Source: an uncultured Planctomycetaceae bacterium (GTDB lineage Bacteria; Planctomycetota; Planctomycetia; Pirellulales; Pirellulaceae). Taken from it: a DNA stretch of 7,420 nt. The notes beneath the pieces are model-generated. The model saw only the letters and a list, made by a program, of their open reading frames with translations, had not been told where the DNA came from and ran no database searches. The translations under genes were made by a program, and so were the position numbers. Below, in pieces: positions 1 to 6,146 of the stretch (its first letter is position 1; every line of letters begins with the position of its first letter). The stretch lies in NCBI GenBank assembly GCA_937967665.1, contig CALBSZ010000548.1, forward strand, positions 1 through 7,420. The letters are read 5' to 3'.

Positions 1-183
1 CGAAATCCCGGAGAAAACGCACTTGCTCGCGCTGCGTGCTTGTATTTTCACGCCTGCACCACAAGATTAGGACACTACCCCGGTGCCCGTAAACTTGAAC
101 ACATACAGGGACTTCGGTAGACTCGCAAGATTCTCGAGGGATCCGTTGGAACACGCGACTCGAACATTCAGCCTGGACTGCCG
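1..183. other. Unassigned leader region upstream of the GH10-like gene
   Basis: I cannot assign a gene here. One plus-strand frame is open from base 2 to a TAG at 66-68 and could be the last 22 codons of a gene entering from the left, but the peptide is too short to recognise. No clear -35/-10 pair or strong hairpin was seen. A minus-strand open frame reaches in from the GH10-like gene, but it looks like an antisense shadow of that gene. Confidence 0.3.
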
Positions 184-1671
184 ATGGGTTACATGCGTTT
201 CGTCACGCCGATGAACTGCCAGATCACGGCGGAAACGGTGCAGCGCGCCTACGTGGCGGGAGTCGAAGCGGTTCCTATGCCGGGATTGAATTCGCTGGCG
301 GACGGTGAACTCCGCGTCGAACGATCGGATAGCATCGCGGGTTCGTTGTACATCCCCTGGCCGACGGAGGAATTCGGCGAAGTGGTTTTGTCGACGACAT
401 TGCTCGTCGATCGCGAAAGACCGTACCATCTGGCCCTCGAGCTGGCTCGTGGGACCTTGTCCCGGGTCCGAAACCAGGCAGCCGTCTGGCGTCACATGGG
501 GCTGGTGCTGCCGGCCGGCTTCGACCGCTTGCGCCACCAGGCGACTCAGCATTTTAAAGCGTCGGCCATATCCCAGGACACGCCGGTCGTTTGCGCGGAG
601 GAGGCGATTCAATCGCTGCGCGTGTCCGCGGCCATGATTGGTGAGTTGAGTCGCGAGTATTCGCGTCAGGTTCTGGACCTGCGGCATCGCGAAGCGGCGC
701 AATTGGGAACCTTGCTGGTGGGTACGGTCGAGCGCGTGCCGATGCCGCCGTTCGCGGAAACGGAATTCCTTCGCGCTTTCAATGCGGCAACGTCGAATCT
801 AACGTGGCGCGACGTGGAACCGGATGAAGGGCAGCGTTGCTGGGATGCGGTCGACCAGCAACTGGCTTGGGGACAATCGCAGGGCCTGCGCATTGTCTCG
901 CCGCCGATCATCGACTTTTCGCCCCGTTGCTTGCCCGACTGGCTCTACTTGTGGGAGGGGGACTTCGACAACATCGCGTCCTGCGTCCTGGAATACGTGA
1001 CGGCCGCGGTGAGCCGGTATCGCGGGCGTGTGCATGTGTGGAATGCCGCCACGGCCATCAACAGCAGCGATGAACTGTCCTTGTCGGACGAACAGAAACT
1101 GCGTCTGCTGGCGGCGATTGTGGAAACCATTCGCCGGCTCGACCAGCGCACACCGGTGATCGTCAACTTTGATCGACCGTGGGCCGAATACATGGCCAAA
1201 CGGGCGCATTGCCTGTCGCCCTATCATTTCGCCGACGCGCTGCTCCGCGCCGACCTGGGAGTCTCCGGCTTTGGTTTGGATATCCACCTGGGCTATTGGC
1301 ACGGGGGAACGCTGCCGAGGGACCCGCTGGAGTACAGCAAGATGCTGGATCGCTGGACGACGTTTGGCCAGCCCTTGTTCGTCAATTTCGCGATTCCCAG
1401 CAGCGCTGCCGGGGACCCGCGGGCGTCGCGGAAAGTCGCGACACTGGAACAGATGGGGGCTGCCGGTGTGGGGCTGGCGTCGCAGGCGGCGGCGGCAAGT
1501 TTGCTGCTGCCTATTACGCTTGCCAAGCAAGCTGTCTGGGGAGTTACCTTCAGTCAATTCTGCGACGAAAACGCGCACGAATTTCCCCACGGTGGCCTGA
1601 TTGATGCGGGGGGAGCCAAAAAGCCGATTTTGGACGTTTTGGCCGCAATTCGCGAGCGGCATTTGGTATAA
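184..1671 (+). CDS. GH10-fold (endo-1,4-beta-xylanase-like) protein, catalytic residues apparently lost
   Basis: A 495-residue protein whose second half follows the glycoside hydrolase family 10 barrel. Residues about 199-252 (FNAATSNLTWRDVEP, then W229 and the CLPDW segment) match the GH10 stretch 'FN.vT.eN..KW...EP...lpsW'. Residues 361-369 (SGFGLDIHL) match 'GIG.Q.HL', and residues 451-485 match the C-terminal 'G.l.d....KPa' end. Residues 1-125 form an extra N-terminal domain, possibly carbohydrate-binding-like, with the conserved-looking block ERPYHLALELARG (78-90). In my alignment the acid/base motif W-D-V-V-N-E reads WNAATA (286-291), with Ala291 for Glu. The nucleophile motif T-E-L-D-I reads VNFAI (400-404), with Asn401 for Glu. 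The protein should therefore not cleave xylan by the usual retaining mechanism; a binding or structural role is inferred. No signal peptide is visible. ATG 184 is the first usable start, ATG 193 is possible, and neither has a good Shine-Dalgarno. The GH10 fold is fairly sure; the function is not. Confidence 0.82.
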   Translation: MGYMRFVTPMNCQITAETVQRAYVAGVEAVPMPGLNSLADGELRVERSDSIAGSLYIPWPTEEFGEVVLSTTLLVDRERPYHLALELARGTLSRVRNQAAVWRHMGLVLPAGFDRLRHQATQHFKASAISQDTPVVCAEEAIQSLRVSAAMIGELSREYSRQVLDLRHREAAQLGTLLVGTVERVPMPPFAETEFLRAFNAATSNLTWRDVEPDEGQRCWDAVDQQLAWGQSQGLRIVSPPIIDFSPRCLPDWLYLWEGDFDNIASCVLEYVTAAVSRYRGRVHVWNAATAINSSDELSLSDEQKLRLLAAIVETIRRLDQRTPVIVNFDRPWAEYMAKRAHCLSPYHFADALLRADLGVSGFGLDIHLGYWHGGTLPRDPLEYSKMLDRWTTFGQPLFVNFAIPSSAAGDPRASRKVATLEQMGAAGVGLASQAAAASLLLPITLAKQAVWGVTFSQFCDENAHEFPHGGLIDAGGAKKPILDVLAAIRERHLV

Positions 1672-1672
1672 T
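1664..1672 (+). promoter_or_regulatory. Candidate extended -10 promoter for the lipoprotein/DUF1559 pair
   Basis: TGGTATAAT is a perfect extended -10 (TG-N-TATAAT) lying over the TAA stop (1669-1671) of the GH10-like gene. No good -35 hexamer lies 16-18 bases upstream, which is tolerated for extended -10 promoters. Transcription would start near 1679, giving a leader of about 160 bases before the lipoprotein gene. That leader holds a 10-base palindrome (CCGAATTCGG, 1692-1701) and a small ctgcg/cgcag hairpin (1706-1717). Part of the match is dictated by coding sequence, so it may be chance. Confidence 0.33.
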
Positions 1673-1831
1673 CGACTAGGTTTGGAAGTGTCCGAATTCG
1701 GGAAACTGCGTTCGCAGGACCCCACGATTCAATTGCCGGCTGCGAAGAATTCCGCCGCATCGTGATTGGTTGTTACCAGCATCTTGTGTAGAGAACGCGC
1801 TTCTAGCGGCGAACCACAGTCCGGAGAGTCA

Positions 1832-1897
1832 ATGACAGATGACGGAAATGTTTTGCAATCAGCATGCTATCGAACGGCATCCGCTGGCCCATGGTAA
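1832..1897 (+). other. Possible 21-codon leader ORF with good Shine-Dalgarno
   Basis: GGAG at 1823-1826 lies five bases before an ATG at 1832. That ATG opens 21 codons ending in TAA at 1895-1897. It overlaps the start of the lipoprotein frame (ATG 1839) in a different frame. The ribosome binding site is better placed for this ATG than for 1839, where the gap is 12 bases. The peptide resembles nothing I know. It could be a translated leader, or simply show that the lipoprotein start is poorly defined. Confidence 0.15.
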
Positions 1898-2561
1898 GGC
1901 AGGGATCATCAGGCTCGGTGCGCACTACATTCCAGCGGCGATCGTCAACCGTGTCGCGGTGATCCTGGCAGCCATCCTGCTGCTGGTGGCGGGTTGCGAA
2001 AACGCGCCTGTGGCCATTCCGGAAATCGACCCGGAGGCGTCTGTCGACTTGATCCTGGCTGCCGCCGATAAGGACTCGAACAAGATCCTTTATCAAGACG
2101 AGTGGCAGCAAGTCCCATCCCTTGCCGCGGCGGCGCCGATGATGGATACCGACGGCGACGGCATGCTGACTCGCCCTGAACTGCTGAGTCGAATGCAGTT
2201 CTACAAAAACGACCGCATGGCACTGCTGGACTTCACGTGTACCGTCCTGCTGGATGGCCGACCGCTGGAAGGAGCCACCGTGACGCTCATCCCGGAACCG
2301 TTCATGGGCCCCGAAGTCAAACCGTGCAGCGGCATCACTGCGCAGGACGGTTGGTGCTACATGAGGCAGGAAGGATCGGCGATTCCCGGATCTCATTGCG
2401 GAATGTTCAGGGTGTCCGTTTCGAAAAAGGAAGCAGGCGTCGAAACGATACCGGCAAAATACAATACCGATACGATACTGGGCCAGGAAGTGGCCACCGA
2501 TATACCTGGGCTTGAGCGAGGCGTCACGTTCGAGCTGAGCTCAGAAACCGCAGAGGATTAA
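1839..2561 (+). CDS. EF-hand and transthyretin-like domain lipoprotein
   Basis: A 240-residue predicted lipoprotein. A hydrophobic stretch (39-50) ends in the lipobox LVAGC with Cys53 as the lipidation site, so the protein should be anchored in a membrane. The mature part has two EF-hand loops: D77-D79-N81-Y85-E88 and the canonical D103-D105-D107-T111-E114 (DTDGDGMLTRPE), which probably bind calcium. Residues 131-235 look like a carboxypeptidase-regulatory/transthyretin-like beta-sandwich (GRPLEGATVTLIP, then IPAKYN), common in planctomycete lipoproteins found beside DUF1559 genes. The stop lies 18 bases before the DUF1559 start, so the two are probably co-transcribed. The start is uncertain: ATG 1839 leaves about 38 residues before the hydrophobic core, long for a lipoprotein signal; ATG 1848 and GTG 1959 are alternatives. 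The lipoprotein call is strong; the biological role is unknown. Confidence 0.8.
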   Translation: MTEMFCNQHAIERHPLAHGKAGIIRLGAHYIPAAIVNRVAVILAAILLLVAGCENAPVAIPEIDPEASVDLILAAADKDSNKILYQDEWQQVPSLAAAAPMMDTDGDGMLTRPELLSRMQFYKNDRMALLDFTCTVLLDGRPLEGATVTLIPEPFMGPEVKPCSGITAQDGWCYMRQEGSAIPGSHCGMFRVSVSKKEAGVETIPAKYNTDTILGQEVATDIPGLERGVTFELSSETAED

Positions 2562-2579
2562 TTCACGGAGATTCCGGTC

Positions 2580-3599
2580 ATGTTATCTTTCGATTCGTTC
2601 GCACGTCGCATGCGGACCGCGGGGGTCCGGCGCGCGTTCACGCTGGTGGAACTGCTGGTCGTGATCGCCATCATTGGTATTCTGGTCGCCCTGTTGCTGC
2701 CGGCCGTGCAGGCGGCGCGCGAGTCGGCGCGGCGTACCGAATGCATCAACAACTTGAAGCAGATCACGCTGGCGTTTCAAGGCCATCACGACATCCACAA
2801 GCACTTCCCCACGGGTGGTTGGGGCTGGTTTTGGGTCGGGGATCCCGACGCCGGTTTCGGCAAGGAGCAGCCAGGCGGCTGGGTCTACAACAGCCTGCCC
2901 TTCCTGGAGGAAGAGGACCTGCACCGCCTGGGGGCAGGGAAAGCGCAAGCCGCCAAGTTCGCGGCCTCGAAACAAAGGCTGGAGACGCCACTGAACGTCA
3001 TGAATTGCCCGTCGCGTCGCAAAGCGCTGCTGTGGACGATCAGCAGCGGGCTGGCCAACCAGATTCGCAATTCCGATCCGCCTCGAGCCGTGGCCCGTAC
3101 CGATTACGCCGCCAACTGCGGCGACTTCCGCCGCAACGAGATCGGCCCCGGTCCCGGAGCAGGGGCCACGCAACCACCGGTTCCGCCGGGAGGCGGCCAG
3201 CCTGGCGATCCGCCAAAGGAAGAAACGGGGATCTCCTACCAGTGCAGCCGAGTAGCCCTGGCGGATGTTCTGGACGGGACCTCGGCCACGATTTGCGTCG
3301 GAGAGAAATACCTGGCCATTGACCGCTGGGAACGAGGAACCGATCCGGCCGATAACGAGGTCATGTACGTCGGCTACGACAATGATATCTATCGGTCAAC
3401 GAATGCACGCTACTTCCCGCCGATGCGCGACGCGCGCGGTGTGTCGCTGTATGTCTTCGGGAGCGTCCATTCGGCATCCTTCAATGCGTCATTTGTGGAC
3501 GGATCGGTACAGCGGATAAGCTACGACGTAAGCCAGGATATCTATCGCCGGCTGGGCAACATCGCCGATGGCGAAGTCATGCCGTCGACCTTCGAATAA
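2580..3599 (+). CDS. DUF1559 protein with prepilin-type N-terminal cleavage/methylation motif
   Basis: A 339-residue member of the large planctomycete DUF1559 (SBP_bac_10-like) family. After a basic leader, residues 17-40 carry the type IV pilin signal RRAFTLVELLVVIAIIGIL, with Glu24 as the mature +5 residue. PAVQAARESARR (41-52) and the C.NNLKQI block (55-62) follow, as usual for the family. The C-terminus has the family signature H297...F305-V-D307-G308-S-V, then YRRLGNIADGEV (322-333). Family members are exported and thought to form pseudopilin-like surface structures; their exact role is unknown. Residue -1 to the expected cleavage site is Ala19 rather than the usual Gly, and a Gly/Pro-rich loop spans about 189-212. 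The start is supported by GGAG at 2567-2570, nine bases upstream. It probably forms an operon with the preceding lipoprotein gene. Confidence 0.95.
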   Translation: MLSFDSFARRMRTAGVRRAFTLVELLVVIAIIGILVALLLPAVQAARESARRTECINNLKQITLAFQGHHDIHKHFPTGGWGWFWVGDPDAGFGKEQPGGWVYNSLPFLEEEDLHRLGAGKAQAAKFAASKQRLETPLNVMNCPSRRKALLWTISSGLANQIRNSDPPRAVARTDYAANCGDFRRNEIGPGPGAGATQPPVPPGGGQPGDPPKEETGISYQCSRVALADVLDGTSATICVGEKYLAIDRWERGTDPADNEVMYVGYDNDIYRSTNARYFPPMRDARGVSLYVFGSVHSASFNASFVDGSVQRISYDVSQDIYRRLGNIADGEVMPSTFE

Positions 3600-3643
3600 T
3601 TCCACGTCATTGACGAGATGGACGCAAGCAGGATCGCTTGAGG

Positions 3644-3874
3644 CTACCAGCTGGACTTGAGCGAAACGATGCGCCCGCGATTCGTTTCTTCGATTTCCAG
3701 TTTACCTTCGCGCGCCAGCCAGCCCATAGCCTGCATGACCGTGTCGCGCGGCGCTTCCACCAGCTTAACCAGCCGGGTTACCGAAATCGGCCCGTTCTCT
3801 TCCAGCGTCCGCCAGACGGCGCCTGCCGTTTCACCAATCTGCTCGATGCATCCCATGTCTGTCGCTGTAGCCAT
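3644..3874 (-). CDS. Winged helix-turn-helix protein, DUF2582 type
   Basis: A 76-residue protein that is almost entirely one winged-helix domain. The N-terminal IGETAGAVWRTLEENGPISV (13-32), the recognition-helix region APRDTVMQAMGWLAREGKL (41-59) and a short wing (60-71) match the pattern of the DUF2582 (PF10771) family, whose hallmark is the GWLAREGK block. It probably binds DNA; targets are unknown and no ligand or phosphoacceptor domain is attached. ATG 3874 was chosen because AGGAG lies nine bases upstream and because the family starts shortly before the IGETAG block; the open frame extends 17 codons further up to 3925 without support. It lies alone on the minus strand, convergent with the DUF1559 gene (44 bases between stops), with its own candidate promoter at 4027-4056. 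Confidence 0.88.
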   Translation of the reverse strand: MATATDMGCIEQIGETAGAVWRTLEENGPISVTRLVKLVEAPRDTVMQAMGWLAREGKLEIEETNRGRIVSLKSSW

Positions 3875-3883
3875 ACTACCTTG

Positions 3884-3888
3884 CTCCT
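3884..3888 (-). promoter_or_regulatory. Shine-Dalgarno AGGAG deciding the winged-helix start
   Basis: On the minus strand AGGAG is followed by nine bases and then ATG at 3874. This favours the 76-residue protein over the longer open frame beginning at 3925. Confidence 0.6.
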
Positions 3889-4026
3889 GTGAGTACGTGT
3901 TGCCGGTCTGAAGTGCAAGCGGCACGTGCGTCTGGCGTCGCCGGCACTGTCCGCTGCAGCGCTACTTGACGAAAAGCCGCTACACCTACACGACGCGCGC
4001 TTTCACAGATGTTTCAACTCGAACAA

Positions 4027-4056
4027 AATATACCGAATCACAATCCAACGTGGCAA
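4027..4056 (-). promoter_or_regulatory. Candidate sigma-70-like promoter for the winged-helix gene
   Basis: On the minus strand TTGCCA (4056-4051) and TATATT (4032-4027) are separated by 18 bases. Transcription would start near 4019, leaving a leader of about 145 bases before the winged-helix start at 3874. It is the best box pair in the 254-base gap between the two minus-strand genes. Consensus fit is moderate, and planctomycete promoters are poorly defined. Confidence 0.38.
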
Positions 4057-4128
4057 CAGCGCGTTGCCCTGCCCGCGTGCCGCCGTGAGCGTGAGGCTGT
4101 CGAACCACCGGTCTGACAAGACGCCCCG

Positions 4129-4569
4129 CTATGGCACTGCCGCAACATTCTGCAGCGTGCTAAGTGCCATCGCTCGAAAGACTTGGTCCAGTTTCGTGAA
4201 TTCCTGCGACTCGGCCTGATAAAAAAATAGATACGTCGCCTCCCCCACGGTGACACCCCGCACACGCGCTTCGACAACCATATCGAGGCAATAGAAATCC
4301 ATATCGAAACCGTGAATTTCTATATCCCCCATCACATCGGTCGCTTCTTGCGATTCAAAGTCCTCGTATTCGCCGCGCATGGTTTCCAGCACGGTGGTCG
4401 TTAATTCGAGCGGCTTGCGGGGAGGGGAGTAAACGTGCAGCGACCAGAACGCCCCGCTGGGATTCTGCAGCGTCACGGTTCGTGGCCAGCCGCTGGCGTC
4501 CTCCTCGGCGATGCTCCAGTTCTCGGGATAGAGAAAGCGGATGCCGAAATTCTCATAGTGACCGGTCAT
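4129..4569 (-). CDS. Conserved hypothetical protein with PsbP/DcrB-like fold features
   Basis: A 146-residue protein of unknown function. It opens with YENFGIRFLYPENWSIAEED (5-24), the 'f.gi.f.yP.nW' start typical of PsbP/DcrB/DUF1795-type alpha-beta sandwich proteins. It continues with beta-rich segments (TVTLQNP, FWSLHVYSPP), a helix (58-72) and a run of strands around IEIHGFDMDFYCLDMVVEARVRG (84-105). It ends with an F.KL..VFRAM..S helix (124-137), which also fits that fold. I recall similar planctomycete proteins of this length, but no function. There is no signal peptide or membrane segment, so it is probably cytosolic. The start has no obvious Shine-Dalgarno; a CCCGGA/TCCGGG inverted repeat (4571-4599) lies just upstream. 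Same strand as the winged-helix gene, but 254 bases away, so probably separate transcription. Confidence 0.78.
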   Translation of the reverse strand: MTGHYENFGIRFLYPENWSIAEEDASGWPRTVTLQNPSGAFWSLHVYSPPRKPLELTTTVLETMRGEYEDFESQEATDVMGDIEIHGFDMDFYCLDMVVEARVRGVTVGEATYLFFYQAESQEFTKLDQVFRAMALSTLQNVAAVP

Positions 4570-4669
4570 GCCCGGACATGCTAGCAGCCGTATTCCGGGA
4601 GCAAAAGGGCGTTGCTGGTGTTTTCGTTGGACCCTAGTAGTCTATCTCAGCTCAATTTTCGGGTAGATC

Positions 4670-4772
4670 GGTAAAGGGGTCGGGAGTCAATTGGGTTGGT
4701 AAAGGGGTCGGGAGTCAATTGTGCGAAGCACCCGAAGGGCCGTTCCGGCAATTGACTCCCGACCCCTTTACC
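4670..4772. repeat. REP-like palindromic element with three identical 24-base arms
   Basis: The 24-base arm, which begins GGTAAAGGGGTCGGG and ends AGTCAATTG, occurs at 4670-4693 and 4698-4721. Its exact reverse complement lies at 4749-4772. Arms two and three form a perfect 24-bp stem around a 27-base loop (4722-4748). The loop is made of three adjacent 9-base mini-palindromes: tgcGAAgca, cccGAAggg and ccgTTCcgg. GGGGTCGGGAGTC-type palindromes resemble REP elements mobilised by RAYT (IS200-like) transposases in planctomycetes and proteobacteria; this is from memory. No transposase is present, so any movement would be in trans. It lies between divergent genes (minus-strand 4569, plus-strand 4908). 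Confidence 0.85.
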
Positions 4773-4907
4773 CTCCAGCATCGTTCTTGTTGATTTTTGT
4801 GGGTTTTGTTAGCCTTTGCGGCCCCACCGGAATTTGCCGTGCGCCGGTCGGCGTCTGTGTCGATAGAAAGAGCAGGGCGACTTTCAGTTGTTTTGGGAAT
4901 TCCTGTT

Positions 4908-5792
4908 TTGCCGCTTTTCCTTCGCAAATTGGTCCTCAGCGCCGTAGTCGGTTCGTGCGTGTTCGCAACGGGCTGCGCTTCGATGCGCGGCAAGACGGAG
5001 TCGGATGGTCTGGCGTCCGCGCGGCGGTTGTCGTTCGAAGGCAAAGAAGCCATTCGGCGCGGGGACGAATTGGAAGCGAAGCAGTGCTTTGAGAGCGCGA
5101 TTCAGCATTGTCCGTCGGACGAACGGGCGCATTGCGGTTATGCGGAAGCACTTTGGCAACAGGGGCAGCATCTGCAGGCGATCGCGCAGATGAAGACGGC
5201 GGTGCAGTTGTCCGGGGGGGACCCGCACCTGTACGTCAAACTGGCTCGGATGGAACTGGACCACGGCGACTTTTCCGCGGCTTCAACGAACGTGCAGCAG
5301 GCCATTCGTACCAATCGCCACCTGGCAAGTGCGTGGGCGCTGAACGGGGACCTGATGCGGGCCCAGGGACAGTACGAAGCGGCGTTAACCAGCTACCAAC
5401 GCGCCTTATCGGAACAGGCGGAATATCCGGAAGTGGAAATGTCGGTCGCCGAAATCTATCGAGACCAGGGGCGCAACCACTTAGCGCTCGCCACCCTCGA
5501 TCGCCTGGCCACGCGTTCCGCGCCCAGCCAGCAGACACCGGAATTGCTGCTGATGCGCGGCATGGTACTCAAGTCCCTGCAGCGTTACGAAGATGCGATC
5601 GCCAGCCTGACCGCTGCGCGGGAGAAACGGCCTGATCACGCCGAAACGCTGTTTCAACTGGGCGACGCCTTTCAACTGGCCGGCCAGACCGCCAATTCGC
5701 GGCTGGCGCTGGAAGCGGCCGTTCAGTTGAATCCACGCGATCGGAGGAGTGCCGAGCTGCTAGCGCAAGTTTCCGATGGAAGATTGCGTTAA
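4908..5792 (+). CDS. Tetratricopeptide-repeat lipoprotein
   Basis: With the chosen start this is a 294-residue lipoprotein. The N-terminus has a basic residue pair (RK, 6-7), a hydrophobic core and the lipobox FATGC with Cys23. The rest is a nearly continuous array of about seven TPR units between residues 38 and 280, with typical patterns such as GQYEAALTSYQRAL, RYEDAIASLTAAREKRPDHAETLFQLGDAF and LEAAVQLNPRD. TPR lipoproteins scaffold protein complexes at a membrane; the partner is not indicated. The start is uncertain: TTG 4908 is preferred because it gives a standard lipoprotein signal and has GGGA nine bases upstream. GTG 4857, TTG 4893 and TTG 4797 are in-frame alternatives that add residues not resembling a signal. 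There is no same-strand neighbour close enough for an operon. Confidence 0.87.
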   Translation: MPLFLRKLVLSAVVGSCVFATGCASMRGKTESDGLASARRLSFEGKEAIRRGDELEAKQCFESAIQHCPSDERAHCGYAEALWQQGQHLQAIAQMKTAVQLSGGDPHLYVKLARMELDHGDFSAASTNVQQAIRTNRHLASAWALNGDLMRAQGQYEAALTSYQRALSEQAEYPEVEMSVAEIYRDQGRNHLALATLDRLATRSAPSQQTPELLLMRGMVLKSLQRYEDAIASLTAAREKRPDHAETLFQLGDAFQLAGQTANSRLALEAAVQLNPRDRRSAELLAQVSDGRLR

Positions 5793-5805
5793 CCGAACAC
5801 GCCCC

Positions 5806-5827
5806 TGCCGTGCTGCTTTCCACGGCA
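5806..5827 (+). terminator. Candidate terminator of the TPR lipoprotein gene
   Basis: TGCCGTG and CACGGCA form a perfect 7-bp stem with an 8-base loop, 13 bases after the TPR stop codon. It is followed by a T-rich but interrupted tract (ttctgatttcaatt). Position and stem fit an intrinsic terminator; the T tract is weak. Confidence 0.45.
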
Positions 5828-5887
5828 TTCTGATTTCAATTCCTTCGCGGTGCAGCCGGCACGACCGCCAATATCGGCCCGGTCCAT

Positions 5888-5916
5888 TTGACGTTCCTGA
5901 TTCTCCGTCCTACTTT
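5888..5916 (+). promoter_or_regulatory. Weak promoter candidate for the 84-residue protein
   Basis: TTGACG (5888-5893) is followed by 17 bases and TACTTT (5911-5916). The -35 is close to consensus and the spacing is ideal, but the -10 matches at only three of six positions. It would give a leader of about 220 bases. Confidence 0.27.
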
Positions 5917-6146
5917 TTAGTACGCGACGTATGGACATTCCGGGGCTCCGGTGTTTCGCCTCGTCATGTCAAGTGAACGTCGAGCCGCAACCGTGTTGAA
6001 CACGACACGACCGAGTGCTTTTCCATGGGGCACAAGGGCACTGGCAGAGCCGGTGGCACACGACCAAGAAAAACGTCGCCATCACAAAACATTACCAACC
6101 ATCCGACCTCCGCGCTTTCCATTATCACAAATTCGAGGATCGAACG

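Larger units (their letters stand above)
5793..6146. other. Gene-free region of about 350 bases
   Basis: I see no convincing gene here. A 66-codon plus-strand frame (5776-5976) overlaps the end of the TPR gene, lacks a ribosome binding site and has no recognisable features. The region holds the hairpin at 5806-5827, a weak promoter candidate at 5888-5916 and a short hairpin CACTGGC-AGA-GCCGGTG (6039-6055, one G-T pair). A structured leader or small RNA for the downstream 84-residue protein is possible but unproven. Confidence 0.4.

Noticed and set aside
67..702. Minus-strand open frame of 211 codons at the left end
   Set aside because: It is mostly antisense to the GH10-like gene, Arg-rich, and has no domain signature or ribosome binding site.
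799..1725. Long minus-strand open frame of 308 codons opposite the GH10-like gene
   Set aside because: Its composition is Arg/Gln/Pro-rich with no recognisable motif, it lies entirely antisense to a gene with clear family signatures, and such shadows are common in GC-rich DNA.
1803..2396. Minus-strand open frame of 197 codons opposite the lipoprotein gene
   Set aside because: The plus strand carries a lipobox, EF-hands and a transthyretin-like domain; the antisense product is low-complexity Arg/His/Gln-rich.
2583..3173. Minus-strand open frame of 196 codons opposite the DUF1559 gene
   Set aside because: The DUF1559 gene is unmistakable on the plus strand and the antisense peptide has no family features.
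3625..3640. CAAGC/GCTTG hairpin between the converging DUF1559 and winged-helix genes as a terminator
   Set aside because: The stem is only 5 bp and there is no T tract on either side.
4670..4772. Repeated arms read as a CRISPR array
   Set aside because: The direct copies are separated by only 4 bases and the third copy is inverted, so there are no spacers of suitable size and no cas genes.
4797..4907. N-terminal extension of the TPR lipoprotein from TTG 4797
   Set aside because: It would put 59 residues before the lipobox Cys and has no supporting ribosome binding site; TTG 4908 gives a standard lipoprotein signal.
5776..5976. 66-codon plus-strand frame after the TPR gene
   Set aside because: It overlaps the TPR stop region and the hairpin at 5806-5827, lacks a Shine-Dalgarno and shows no known motif.
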